Assembly (NCBI GenBank): GCA_002471225.1
Contig: DKPO01000037.1
Span: 1-46,022 of the forward strand
Length of the DNA: 46,022 nucleotides
Direction of reading: 5' to 3'
Source: Porphyromonadaceae bacterium UBA7332
GTDB taxonomy: Bacteria > Bacteroidota > Bacteroidia > Bacteroidales > UBA7332
Shown: positions 9,763 to 18,231 of the stretch, piece by piece
Layout of the letters: every line of letters begins with the position of its first letter
How positions within the stretch are numbered: the stretch's first letter is position 1
Notes under the pieces: model-generated
Seen by the model: the letters and a program-made list of their open reading frames with translations, nothing else
What the model was told of the DNA's origin: nothing
Databases searched by the model: none
Translations under genes and position numbers: made by a program

Positions 9763-11241
9763 TTATTTCTTTTTTGCTTGTGAATAACTTGTTAAAGGAA
9801 CGATTGATCTGTCCAGATCAAAATCATATAAAGTCTGTATTTTCAGATTCAATAATTCGATTTTATAATTAATCCGAGCCTGAGCCAATAACATTTTCTT
9901 ACTGGACAACTGAGTCTGGAACTGATTCATTTCCATCCCCGTAATATCACCATTACGATATCTTTCAGCATTCAGATCATAAGTCAGCTGAGCATTTTTC
10001 ACATTCTGTTCTGCTATTTCAATTTGCCGCTGATTGTTTTCCAGATTTCTATACGTTTTTCTGATACCTAATTCTATGTCTTTTACGTTTTCGGTTTTTT
10101 CCAATTGATTAATCAAAATAGCTGTTTCCTGTGCTTTCACACGAGCTTTCTTTTCACCCCAATCAAAAAGAGGAACCATAAAACTTACTGCGACACGAGG
10201 GCTTTGCGTAGGTTGATCATATAATTTCCCCAGATTATTATTATCTCCCGTCAGACCAAATGATATGGATATATCACCTTTAAATTCATTCAATGATTTC
10301 GTCTTAACTAACTGAAACTCCAGTTTCTCAGCCTCAATCTCCCGTTCCCTCAACTCCAGACGAGTAGCCAATGCATGCGATATAGCCTTATTGATATCAA
10401 TCTTAACCGGCTCAACATGTATTTCTGCAAAAATGGTTACCGGTTCATCCAATGCAATACCTAAGGTTTGCTTCAAAAGATCTTTTGAGTTTTCCAATGC
10501 AACTAAACGATCTTCACTGCCAGATTCTGCAGTAGCCAGATTCAGTTCTGCCTGAAACAGCTCATCGCGAGCAGCCAGATCTGCCTCGACCTTGTTTTTG
10601 ATTATTTCAAAATTTTTACGGGCATCGTTTAATTCCTCTAAACTGATATTAAGATTATCCTGCGCCATATAAACTGCATAAAACTGATCAGTAATACGTC
10701 TTTCCATATCCAGACGTTGCAAAGCATAACTAATCGCTGCATTCTCATAGTCCAGTTCAATTTCTTTCAACTCCATCTTTCTTCGGTTGTATGTGAAGAT
10801 CGGTTGAGATAATTGCAAATAAAGATTGTTCTGGAAAGCTTTATTACTATTCTCTGATCCATCAACAGAAGAACGATTATCCTGCCAACCAAATCGGTTA
10901 ACCAAAGACAATACCCCATCAGTAAATAAGATTGGCTGATCAATCTGAAAAGTACCCGATGAGTTAAAAGTCTCATTCGTGTACCATTGTGACAGGCGAT
11001 TATCAAAACTTCTGTTTTTTGAATAATCAACCGGATCCAGTTTAAGAGAAAATCGTGATTTTAACGAAGCCTGCTGAGCAAGTAAGGTCTGCTGATAACG
11101 CTCCAGATTCATAGCCGATTTACGCATTGTCGGGCTGCTGCTCATGGCAATATCCAGAGCCTTTTCCATATTCAACGCTATTTGTGCTGAAACCCCCAGA
11201 CTGGTAATCCAGGCAGCAAATAAGAAAACTATCTTTTTCAT
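9763..11241 (-). CDS. TolC family outer-membrane efflux protein, 492 aa
   Basis: Signal peptide of about 19 residues (MKKIVFLFAAWITSLGVSA), followed by two long helix-rich repeats typical of the outer-membrane efflux protein family, with the internal similarity expected of TolC-like trimers (for example AQLTYDLNAERYRNGDITGME in the second half). Family-typical length. It would form the outer-membrane duct for the adaptor and RND proteins encoded immediately downstream (three-base gap). The gap to the large ABC permease gene upstream is 57 bases, still compatible with one transcript. Confidence 0.9.
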   Translation of the reverse strand: MKKIVFLFAAWITSLGVSAQIALNMEKALDIAMSSSPTMRKSAMNLERYQQTLLAQQASLKSRFSLKLDPVDYSKNRSFDNRLSQWYTNETFNSSGTFQIDQPILFTDGVLSLVNRFGWQDNRSSVDGSENSNKAFQNNLYLQLSQPIFTYNRRKMELKEIELDYENAAISYALQRLDMERRITDQFYAVYMAQDNLNISLEELNDARKNFEIIKNKVEADLAARDELFQAELNLATAESGSEDRLVALENSKDLLKQTLGIALDEPVTIFAEIHVEPVKIDINKAISHALATRLELREREIEAEKLEFQLVKTKSLNEFKGDISISFGLTGDNNNLGKLYDQPTQSPRVAVSFMVPLFDWGEKKARVKAQETAILINQLEKTENVKDIELGIRKTYRNLENNQRQIEIAEQNVKNAQLTYDLNAERYRNGDITGMEMNQFQTQLSSKKMLLAQARINYKIELLNLKIQTLYDFDLDRSIVPLTSYSQAKKK

Positions 11242-11298
11242 TCGATTCTGATATCTTAATTTCTAAACTTTTATTTCTATCTCATTTATAAAAAGCCA

Positions 11299-14200
11299 CT
11301 AATAGCGTTTCACAAGTTTCACCGCATCTGCCGTCAGTGCATTCAATTTGACATCATCATACAGGCGTATGACTGCCGTATCACGATCTACATAATAAGC
11401 CCCCAGATGATCCCATCCTTCTTTTGCTTTGCGCAAATCAAGATACGACACCTGTCCGCCATCACCCCCATCAATCAAAAATCTGTATTCCGGCTTTTCA
11501 CGGTAATTCCAATTTAAATCCTCTGGCTTTGATACATAATAATATACATCATATAAGCCTTCTTCCGGAACAGGCACTTTCCACTGGGCATAGACTTTAC
11601 CCGAACCTGACTTAATTATGTGTGCCGAGTGTTGTGTTTTTCCATAATAAGCAATTCCCGTAGTAATAATCCATTTCATCGGAGGATTCCAAAACATAAA
11701 TCCGGAATATTTCGAAGCGCTTGTGTGTTTTTGCCCCAACCAGGTTGCTATAAATCCAACAGGTTCAGTTTCCGAAGGTGTAAATAGTTCTTCATCCTCA
11801 TTATCGACAATTATATCACGTGGATCTTCTAAAGTCAAACTATTTATAACACTTTCACCTTCCGGTTTGACAAATCGTTTTTCATTCTCGATATTTCGAA
11901 CATTATACTTCAGATCTAAAGGAATATTCTTAGAAACTATCGTATGTAACTCATACAAAACAGGCGGATCCTGCGTTTGGAAAACATATTCTTTAGCCTC
12001 GCCTCCATTTAAATACAGAACCTCCGTTTTGTTTTTGTCATTAGCCAATCGGATATTCAGATACGCTATATTGCCATAAGGCGATATATTCTGAAGCTGG
12101 ACAATATGTTCATAGACATCTGATTCTCTACCTGTTAATTTTGTCGTTTTAGGTTGCGGGAACAAATATTCTCCATAGCGAACCGAATCTCCCCAGACAG
12201 GCATATATGAAATTAAGTCCTCATTCATCGCGCGACCCAGATACTGTAAAAGAGAATCAAACGGAATGTTTTTCATTTGATTGCGATTCAGGTAATTCAA
12301 TAGTGAATCCTTAACATCTTTGGCAGAGCTCTTTTTCTCCAGATACTTAAACAGCTCTTTGGACTTTTGCTTAATAGCGTTTCTTTTAATCGTTGAAGTT
12401 CGATTGCCGGCAAGAATCGTCCGTAAAGATTCTTCACTCAAATACAGATTTGCTTCTTCCTCCTGGCTAATCCCGTTAAAATTACGGATATAAGAAAGCG
12501 ATTCGGCGTTTAACAGATAATTCTCAATTATTTTATTAACGATATCCCAATCTGACGAAACCACATTAAATTTAAAATTGAATAGTTGCGGATAGATATA
12601 AAATGGATTCTCTTTATTGTCTATAGACATTCCATTTCTACCCTGATAATTTACTCCTGCACTATGCACAGGCACATTAAAGAAGTTAAAACATGATATG
12701 ACAGTTTCAATTCTCATTTCTTTCTCTGTCTTCTTCTGTTGAGCCCATTTCTGCCATCTCTTCATATTCTCATAATTACCCAGAAGATTGAAGTTATAAG
12801 ATGATGTCCCTTTCTCGCCAACCAAAACGATTTCTGGCTGCATACAATCCTGCACACTACTCCATTGACGAGCATAGGTCGTATATTGGACAGGCACTTC
12901 AACCAACGAGAAACGGGAAAAAGGATAATCTAAACTTTTGCTGGCTTCAATAGACTGCTTCATATTTTTAATTAATGCAGGAATCGTATCCTGAATTGAA
13001 TCTGTTATACTCTTAAAGTAATCATGTCCTTTAAAAGTTAATAGACTAAAATTCACACTATCTACTTTTACAGAACGTTTCTCATAATTCCCCACAATAG
13101 CAGTTAATCCTAAAATTGGTTTATCTGTTTTATACTTATAATTCTGGTCTGAAAAAGAAACGGAGTCTCCCTGTGCTAATGCGAATAATCCGTTTTGGGT
13201 ATAAATTTCTGTTGAAAAATGGCTAAAGAAAGAACGAATCCATTTGGTACTTTCCGTACTGAAGCCAGTCCCGGGACGCGGATACCAATATGATTCCGGA
13301 GTAAGCAAAAGATAATCAGCCGAAACAAATGCATATTTCTTAGGTCGGTTCAGCATAACTTGAGATATAATTTTCTCATACTCTTCATCCTCAATATCCA
13401 GATAACACAACAACTCATCAATCCCTCCTTTATATGAAAAAGACCAATCAATCTCTGTCGCTTTCTTCAATGGCTGTTTTGTCCGGATCTCTACAATTTG
13501 CTTTATATGCTTAAAGCTTAACGGTTCATTTGTCTTATTATCTCGAACAGCCGCAATCTGAAGCGACGGATTCAGAGTAAAGATGAATGAGTCCGATAAT
13601 TCATCTGCCCTTCCTTTTATGCGCACATTTACTTCGATTTGCTCAGTCAACTGAGTAAGCTTAATATCAAAACTATCTACTTCAATTACCGGAGCATTCA
13701 CATATTTATTATTCATAGCCAGATACGATTTCCGTAAATCCTGATCAGCTTTGAATCCGGTTAAATGCCTGGTTATATTAAATACACCCAATGCTATAAA
13801 AACGATAGCAACAACAGTCCAAAGTTTTGCTTTCTGCTTTGAATTCGGTAAACGACCATACATCCGTATAGTCAGTGCAATAAAGCCTAACCCCAGAAAC
13901 AGATAAATTAACCTCAGTGATAAAATTTGCTCCCAATTGGAGAAACCTGTAATATCACTCTTCATCATAGGCTGTCCAAAGCCTAAAAAGTCAAATATAT
14001 TATAGAACTTTTCTTTCAGATAAAAGAGAGTCAATGCGATATAGCCCAATACCGACACAAAAGTAAGTGCCTGATTTCTCACGAGTAACATTACGAAAAA
14101 AGATAAGCCCATGATATAAATCAAGGTAGGCAAGGAAAGGATACATAAATAAATCAGATAAGCTGAAAAGTCAATCTCCGATACGCCGGATACGGCAGTA

Positions 14201-14589
14201 ATAATCATCGTTTCCAGGAGGATAACGATATTTAATCCCAAAAACAGACGTAAGTTTCCCCAGGTTTTACCTAATACATATTCTGCATTACTTAACGGTC
14301 TTACATAAAATACTTCAGATGTATCCAACTTCTTGTCACGCTTCAGAAAATCCGAAGAAAGAAATACGGCTATAACTGCCTGAAAAACATTAAAAATACA
14401 CAAACTCTGATAGGGTATATTAGAAGGAATTGAGATTATATCCCACACCTTATTCTGAACTAAAAATAAATAGTTCATCAATCCGATTACCAAAACAGCT
14501 AATAATGAAAAGATCTTAAAGAAGTTTCCCCTGAGCAACAGCTTACTTTCATAGGTTGCAACGGTTGCTATATTTGAAAAAAATGGCAT
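11299..14589 (-). CDS. ABC-2 permease with large M1-like extracytoplasmic region and golvesin-like C-terminus, 1096 aa
   Basis: Residues 1-280 are membrane-embedded (about six or seven helices) and begin with the cytosolic segment usual for ABC-2 permeases. A large soluble region follows. Its middle part has features of the M1 aminopeptidase fold, such as ESYWYPRPG, a PFSRFSLVEVPVQY segment and a VLVGEKG segment where M1 enzymes have their exopeptidase loop. I find no HEXXH zinc motif, so peptidase activity is unlikely. The last about 135 residues (960-1096) resemble golvesin C-terminal-like domains, with alternating strands and an ending ALTADAVKLVKRY. The upstream gene encodes the matching ATPase (35-base gap). 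I infer an ABC exporter whose extracytoplasmic part binds a peptide, lipid or envelope polymer. The permease call is firm; the two soluble-domain assignments are by motif and moderate. Confidence 0.72.
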   Translation of the reverse strand: MPFFSNIATVATYESKLLLRGNFFKIFSLLAVLVIGLMNYLFLVQNKVWDIISIPSNIPYQSLCIFNVFQAVIAVFLSSDFLKRDKKLDTSEVFYVRPLSNAEYVLGKTWGNLRLFLGLNIVILLETMIITAVSGVSEIDFSAYLIYLCILSLPTLIYIMGLSFFVMLLVRNQALTFVSVLGYIALTLFYLKEKFYNIFDFLGFGQPMMKSDITGFSNWEQILSLRLIYLFLGLGFIALTIRMYGRLPNSKQKAKLWTVVAIVFIALGVFNITRHLTGFKADQDLRKSYLAMNNKYVNAPVIEVDSFDIKLTQLTEQIEVNVRIKGRADELSDSFIFTLNPSLQIAAVRDNKTNEPLSFKHIKQIVEIRTKQPLKKATEIDWSFSYKGGIDELLCYLDIEDEEYEKIISQVMLNRPKKYAFVSADYLLLTPESYWYPRPGTGFSTESTKWIRSFFSHFSTEIYTQNGLFALAQGDSVSFSDQNYKYKTDKPILGLTAIVGNYEKRSVKVDSVNFSLLTFKGHDYFKSITDSIQDTIPALIKNMKQSIEASKSLDYPFSRFSLVEVPVQYTTYARQWSSVQDCMQPEIVLVGEKGTSSYNFNLLGNYENMKRWQKWAQQKKTEKEMRIETVISCFNFFNVPVHSAGVNYQGRNGMSIDNKENPFYIYPQLFNFKFNVVSSDWDIVNKIIENYLLNAESLSYIRNFNGISQEEEANLYLSEESLRTILAGNRTSTIKRNAIKQKSKELFKYLEKKSSAKDVKDSLLNYLNRNQMKNIPFDSLLQYLGRAMNEDLISYMPVWGDSVRYGEYLFPQPKTTKLTGRESDVYEHIVQLQNISPYGNIAYLNIRLANDKNKTEVLYLNGGEAKEYVFQTQDPPVLYELHTIVSKNIPLDLKYNVRNIENEKRFVKPEGESVINSLTLEDPRDIIVDNEDEELFTPSETEPVGFIATWLGQKHTSASKYSGFMFWNPPMKWIITTGIAYYGKTQHSAHIIKSGSGKVYAQWKVPVPEEGLYDVYYYVSKPEDLNWNYREKPEYRFLIDGGDGGQVSYLDLRKAKEGWDHLGAYYVDRDTAVIRLYDDVKLNALTADAVKLVKRY

Positions 14590-14624
14590 AGTTCAAAAGG
14601 TTTTTATAAATGCATAGATTCTCG

Positions 14625-15518
14625 TCAATCGTTTGTCCAGTTATCCAGCTGACTCTCCATAAAATAAACATAAGCATGCTCTAAATTCGGAGTGTAGGCT
14701 TCTGCATCGTAACCTTCGATCTGATCTGCTATTACTTGTAATTCCCATTCTCCTTCATGTGGAATTGTAGCTACTACGGGATATTTATTTGTAAACTGCA
14801 CAAAATCCTCATCTTTAACCATCACCCTCCACACTTTCCCCGTAGCCCGAACCAACATATCCTGAGGCGATCCGTAAAAAGAAACTTCCCCTTTATTTAG
14901 CAAAGCCATATGATTACACGTACTTGAAATATCCCCTACAATATGTGTTGATAAAATAATTGTCGTATCCTGTCCACTCACTTTAGATAGTAAGTTTCGA
15001 AAACGAATCCGTTCTTCCGGATCTAAACCCGTCGTAGGCTCATCAACCACTATAACCTTCGGATCGTGAATCAATGCCTGTGCTATCCCCAAACGCCTCT
15101 TCATCCCCCCGGAAAGTTTATTGGCATATCTGTTTCTCACTTCATACAATCCGACAGACTCAAGCATCTTATCAACGGCATCTCTGCGCCTCGACGTTTG
15201 AGTCATCCCCGACAATCGGGCTGCATAATCAAGAAACTCCCACGTCTTATACTGTGCAAAAAATCGAAAGTCCTGAGGTAAATATCCAAGAATGCTCCTC
15301 ACCGCTTTTCTATCCTTCAACATATTATAGCCATACATTTCTATTTCGCCTGAGGTGGCCTCCATCTGTGCAACCAGTATACGCATCAGCGTTGATTTTC
15401 CCGCTCCGTTCGGGCCTAATAGGCCAAACATCCCGGATGGTATATTTAAGTTAACGTTCTTCAGGGCATGATGTCCGTCGGGATATATTTTATTTAAGTT
15501 TTTGATTACTATACTCAC
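14625..15518 (-). CDS. ABC transporter ATP-binding protein, 297 aa
   Basis: Stand-alone nucleotide-binding subunit. It has Walker A GPNGAGKST at residues 35-43, a Q-loop in LPQDF, signature LSGGMK, Walker B VIVVDEP, a D-loop (GLDP) and H-loop STH. The C-terminal about 80 residues are an extension ending NLEHAYVYFMES, paralleled by NLEDAYLCML at the end of the RND-fused ATPase, so the two ATPases are close paralogues. The start codon is GTG at 15518; there is no nearby in-frame ATG. It is the first gene of the operon and would energise the 1096-aa permease. A -7-type promoter box lies 33 bases upstream. Confidence 0.92.
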   Translation of the reverse strand: MSIVIKNLNKIYPDGHHALKNVNLNIPSGMFGLLGPNGAGKSTLMRILVAQMEATSGEIEMYGYNMLKDRKAVRSILGYLPQDFRFFAQYKTWEFLDYAARLSGMTQTSRRRDAVDKMLESVGLYEVRNRYANKLSGGMKRRLGIAQALIHDPKVIVVDEPTTGLDPEERIRFRNLLSKVSGQDTTIILSTHIVGDISSTCNHMALLNKGEVSFYGSPQDMLVRATGKVWRVMVKDEDFVQFTNKYPVVATIPHEGEWELQVIADQIEGYDAEAYTPNLEHAYVYFMESQLDNWTND

Positions 15519-15550
15519 GTTATTAGATATTATTATTTAATTATAGAGGA

Positions 15551-15558
15551 CAAATATA
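15551..15558 (-). promoter_or_regulatory. Bacteroidetes -7 promoter box for the export operon
   Basis: On the minus strand this reads TATATTTG, an exact match to the TAnnTTTG -7 element used by the primary sigma factor of Bacteroidetes, 33 bases upstream of the GTG start. A -33 TTG is present only at a short spacing (15573-15575, 14 bases away), so the upstream half is poor. Confidence 0.5.
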
Positions 15559-15731
15559 TAATATTTTTAATTCAACCCGCATATTTTTATAAATTAGTTA
15601 TTTTTAAAAATATCTTAGTACACAATTTACATATACACCTGAACCTCAGAAACATCTATTCATAAAGCTCCGACAACTTTCATTCATCTGATTTGTTAGT
15701 TAAAATATAAACCGAACTATAATTATAAATA

Positions 15732-16076
15732 ATGGAATCAACGCTTAATTTAGAATCAATATCCCGTTTTATCGGCATAAGTGTTGAATGCATACAGATG
15801 ATACGCAGCGTTTTTGAAAAGCATTCTGATGTACAGGAAGTATATATCTATGGCAAAAGAGCTCAAGGAGATTTTTACATTGACACTCCGATTGATCTGG
15901 CTATTTCGCACAGCTATGAATCTCCCGGAGAAATGGATATCATCCGCAATGAATTGGAAATGCTGGATATCCTTTATGAAATCAATCTCATTGATACAGA
16001 TTTAATACGCAATCAGCAGCTAAAAGATCAAATTACACGCGAGCGTATTCCGATCTATATCCGCAATGAATTTTGA
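15732..16076 (+). CDS. Nucleotidyltransferase-fold protein with degenerate active site, 114 aa
   Basis: The segment VYIYGKRAQGDFYIDTPIDLAI (about 38-58, written here in part as YGKRAQGD and TPIDLAI) aligns with the GS-X10-DXD motif of minimal nucleotidyltransferases (MNT/KNTase type). The spacing is kept exactly, but the Ser after Gly41 is Lys42 and the first catalytic Asp is Pro53; only Asp55 remains. The rest, with an acidic DILYEINLID near residue 85, fits the small MNT fold. No HEPN partner gene adjoins it. A terminator follows and pyrB lies just beyond, so it seems to be its own unit. Transferase activity is doubtful. Confidence 0.65.
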   Translation: MESTLNLESISRFIGISVECIQMIRSVFEKHSDVQEVYIYGKRAQGDFYIDTPIDLAISHSYESPGEMDIIRNELEMLDILYEINLIDTDLIRNQQLKDQITRERIPIYIRNEF

Positions 16077-16090
16077 TAAAAAAAGACGAT

Positions 16091-16139
16091 GAAGTGAAAA
16101 GATAAAAAGATATTTCTTTTTTCTCTTTTCACTTTTTTC
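16091..16139 (+). terminator. Rho-independent terminator after the nucleotidyltransferase-like gene
   Basis: AAGTGAAAAGA (16092-16102) pairs with TCTTTTCACTT (16124-16134), with further A/T pairing inside the loop and a T-run after it. It begins 15 bases after the stop codon and precedes the pyrB promoter. Confidence 0.75.
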
Positions 16140-16155
16140 TTATATCTATTCACAC

Positions 16156-16163
16156 TATTTTTG
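16156..16163 (+). promoter_or_regulatory. Bacteroidetes -7 promoter box for pyrB
   Basis: TATTTTTG matches TAnnTTTG and sits 23 bases before the pyrB ATG. No clear -33 TTG is visible at standard spacing. Its position directly after a terminator supports a transcription start here. Confidence 0.5.
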
Positions 16164-16186
16164 TATCGAATAGATAAAACACAACT

Positions 16187-17095
16187 ATGAGTAAACGAGA
16201 TTTAGTGTCAATCACAGATTTCTCAAAAGAAGAAATTCTTGCTCTTTTGGAGAAAGCAAAAAAATTTGAAGAAAATCCGAACCAACGTTTATTGGAAGGA
16301 AAAGTAGTTGCAACCTTATTTTTCGAGCCTTCAACCCGAACTCGATTAAGTTTTGAAACAGCCGTAAACCGACTGGGTGGCCGAATTATCGGATTTTCCG
16401 ATGCTTCATCGACCAGCACATCAAAGGGTGAAACTCTTAAGGATACCATTAAGATGGTTAGCAATTATGCCGATCTGGTTATTATGCGTCATCATCTTGA
16501 AGGAGCTGCCCGTTACGCTGCGGAAGTGTCTGATGTTCCTGTTGTGAATGCCGGCGATGGCGCCAATCAGCATCCGTCACAAACCCTTCTGGATTTATAT
16601 TCTATTTACAAAACACAAGGTACACTCGAAAACCTAACTATTACCATGGTCGGCGACCTGAAATATGGCCGTACAGTTCACTCCCTTTTAATGGCAATGT
16701 CCCATTTCAAGCCTACTTTCAACTTTATCGCTCCCGATGAATTACGAATGCCCGAAGAGTATAAAACTTTTTGCCGCGAAAATCATATTCCTTTTAATGA
16801 ATACACAGATTTTACTGAAGATGTCATCAACCAATCAGACATTCTTTACATGACTCGTGTGCAACGCGAACGATTCACGGATCTGATGGAATATGAAAAA
16901 GTCAAAAATGTATATACGCTTCACAGAGCTATGCTTGAAAACAGCAAAGACAATCTGCGAGTTCTCCATCCGCTACCACGTGTCAACGAAATTGACACCG
17001 ACGTAGATGACAGTCCGAAGGCTTATTACTTCGAGCAGGCATTAAATGGTGTATATGCCCGTCAGGCAATTATATGTACCGTACTCGGGCTATAA
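16187..17095 (+). CDS. pyrB: Aspartate carbamoyltransferase catalytic subunit, 302 aa
   Basis: Catalyses carbamoyl phosphate plus aspartate to N-carbamoylaspartate, the committed step of pyrimidine synthesis, in the cytosol. The carbamoyl-phosphate site STRTR is at residues 49-53 within FFEPSTRTRLSFE. Other family motifs are GDGANQHPSQTLLDLYSI in the middle and HPLPRVNEID with H261-R265 near the C-terminus. Length is typical (about 305 aa). The regulatory subunit gene follows 76 bases downstream, so the enzyme should be the class B, allosteric holoenzyme as in E. coli. Confidence 0.98.
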   Translation: MSKRDLVSITDFSKEEILALLEKAKKFEENPNQRLLEGKVVATLFFEPSTRTRLSFETAVNRLGGRIIGFSDASSTSTSKGETLKDTIKMVSNYADLVIMRHHLEGAARYAAEVSDVPVVNAGDGANQHPSQTLLDLYSIYKTQGTLENLTITMVGDLKYGRTVHSLLMAMSHFKPTFNFIAPDELRMPEEYKTFCRENHIPFNEYTDFTEDVINQSDILYMTRVQRERFTDLMEYEKVKNVYTLHRAMLENSKDNLRVLHPLPRVNEIDTDVDDSPKAYYFEQALNGVYARQAIICTVLGL

Positions 17096-17171
17096 GAAAC
17101 GACCATTTATTCTTTGACAAAACACGTTTACAACGTTTTAACGTTTTCAATTTATTCAAAACTTTATTCGT

Positions 17172-17624
17172 ATGAAAAAAGAGTTACAAGTAGCAGCTCT
17201 CGAAAACGGGACTGTTATTGACCACATACCTTCCGAACAATTATTCAAAGTTGTTTCTTTACTGAATCTTGATCAGCTAAGTAACAGTATTACTATCGGA
17301 AATAATTTCCATAGCAGCCAGCTTGGAAGTAAAGGAATCATCAAGATTGCCGATAAGTTTTTCGAGTCCGGAGAAATCAATCGGATTGCTTTAATTGCAC
17401 CTAACGTTAAATTAAATGTTATCCGAAATTACGAGGTATGTGAAAAGAAAAATGTATCATTGCCAAATGAAATAACCGGAATTGTCAAATGTGCCAATCC
17501 GAAGTGTATCACCAACAATGAACCGATGACAACTTCATTCAAGGTAATTGATAAAAATGAAGTGAAAATCAAATGTAAATACTGCGAGCGTGTCATCGCT
17601 AAAGAAGATATCATTATTAAATAA
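17172..17624 (+). CDS. pyrI: Aspartate carbamoyltransferase regulatory subunit, 150 aa
   Basis: Binds nucleotide effectors in its N-terminal domain and docks onto PyrB through a C-terminal zinc domain. The four zinc cysteines are present: C107, C112, C135 and C138, in the CX4C...CX2C pattern of the E. coli protein. The N-terminus (KKELQVAALENGTVIDHIPS) is the conserved allosteric domain start. Length is normal. Immediately downstream of pyrB in the usual order. Confidence 0.97.
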   Translation: MKKELQVAALENGTVIDHIPSEQLFKVVSLLNLDQLSNSITIGNNFHSSQLGSKGIIKIADKFFESGEINRIALIAPNVKLNVIRNYEVCEKKNVSLPNEITGIVKCANPKCITNNEPMTTSFKVIDKNEVKIKCKYCERVIAKEDIIIK

Positions 17625-17634
17625 ACAAAAGCGA

Positions 17635-18198
17635 ATGAAGCAAGACTGGAAACCGGGAACACTGATTTATCCACTTCCGGCTGCACTGATCAGTTGCGGA
17701 AGTTCTCCCGAAGATTACAACTTAATAACCCTAAGCTGGATGGGTACAATCTGTACGAATCCACCTATGTGTTATATCTCTGTTCGTCCTGAGCGTCATT
17801 CCTATCCGATCATTAAAGAAAACATGGAGTTTGTCATTAATCTGACAACCGAGGATATGGCTTTCGCAACCGATTGGTGTGGCGTACGTTCCGGAAAGGA
17901 TTTCAACAAATTCGATGAAATGAATCTGACTCCGGGAAAAGCGACTTATGTCCGCGCTCCCATTGTAGAAGAGTCTCCGGTCTGCATCGAATGCCGTGTC
18001 AAAGAAATTGTCGCACTGGGTTCGCATGATATGTTTATCGCTGACGTTGTTAACGTCAAAGTCGATGAAAAATACCTTGATCCCGAAACAGGTGCTTTCG
18101 ACATGCAAAAAGCGAAACTCATCGCTTACTCTCACGGAAACTATTACAAATTAGGCGAACAAATCGGACGTTTCGGCTGGTCTGTAAAGAAAAAATAA
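17635..18198 (+). CDS. Flavin reductase family (flavoredoxin-like) protein, 187 aa
   Basis: FMN-binding split-barrel protein of the flavin reductase/flavoredoxin type. The opening segment PLPAALISCG leads into NLITLSWMGTICTNPPMCYISVRPERHSYP (given here by its key parts TLSWMGT, NPPM, SVRPERHSYP), the conserved flavin-binding region. The ATG at 17635, ten bases after the pyrI stop, is preferred; a GTG at 17590 would add 15 residues and overlap pyrI by 35 bases. This gene commonly sits between pyrI and glyA in Bacteroidales, but its electron partner is unknown. Confidence 0.88.
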   Translation: MKQDWKPGTLIYPLPAALISCGSSPEDYNLITLSWMGTICTNPPMCYISVRPERHSYPIIKENMEFVINLTTEDMAFATDWCGVRSGKDFNKFDEMNLTPGKATYVRAPIVEESPVCIECRVKEIVALGSHDMFIADVVNVKVDEKYLDPETGAFDMQKAKLIAYSHGNYYKLGEQIGRFGWSVKKK

Positions 18199-18231
18199 AC
18201 TTATTCTAATACTTAACACTCATTTAAAGAA

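Noticed and set aside
11299..14589. Active M1 aminopeptidase
   Set aside because: No HEXXH motif is present in any part of the protein.
17590..17634. GTG start for the flavin reductase gene, overlapping pyrI
   Set aside because: The added 15 residues lie in pyrI coding sequence and precede a well-placed ATG at 17635 next to the conserved PLPAALISCG start.
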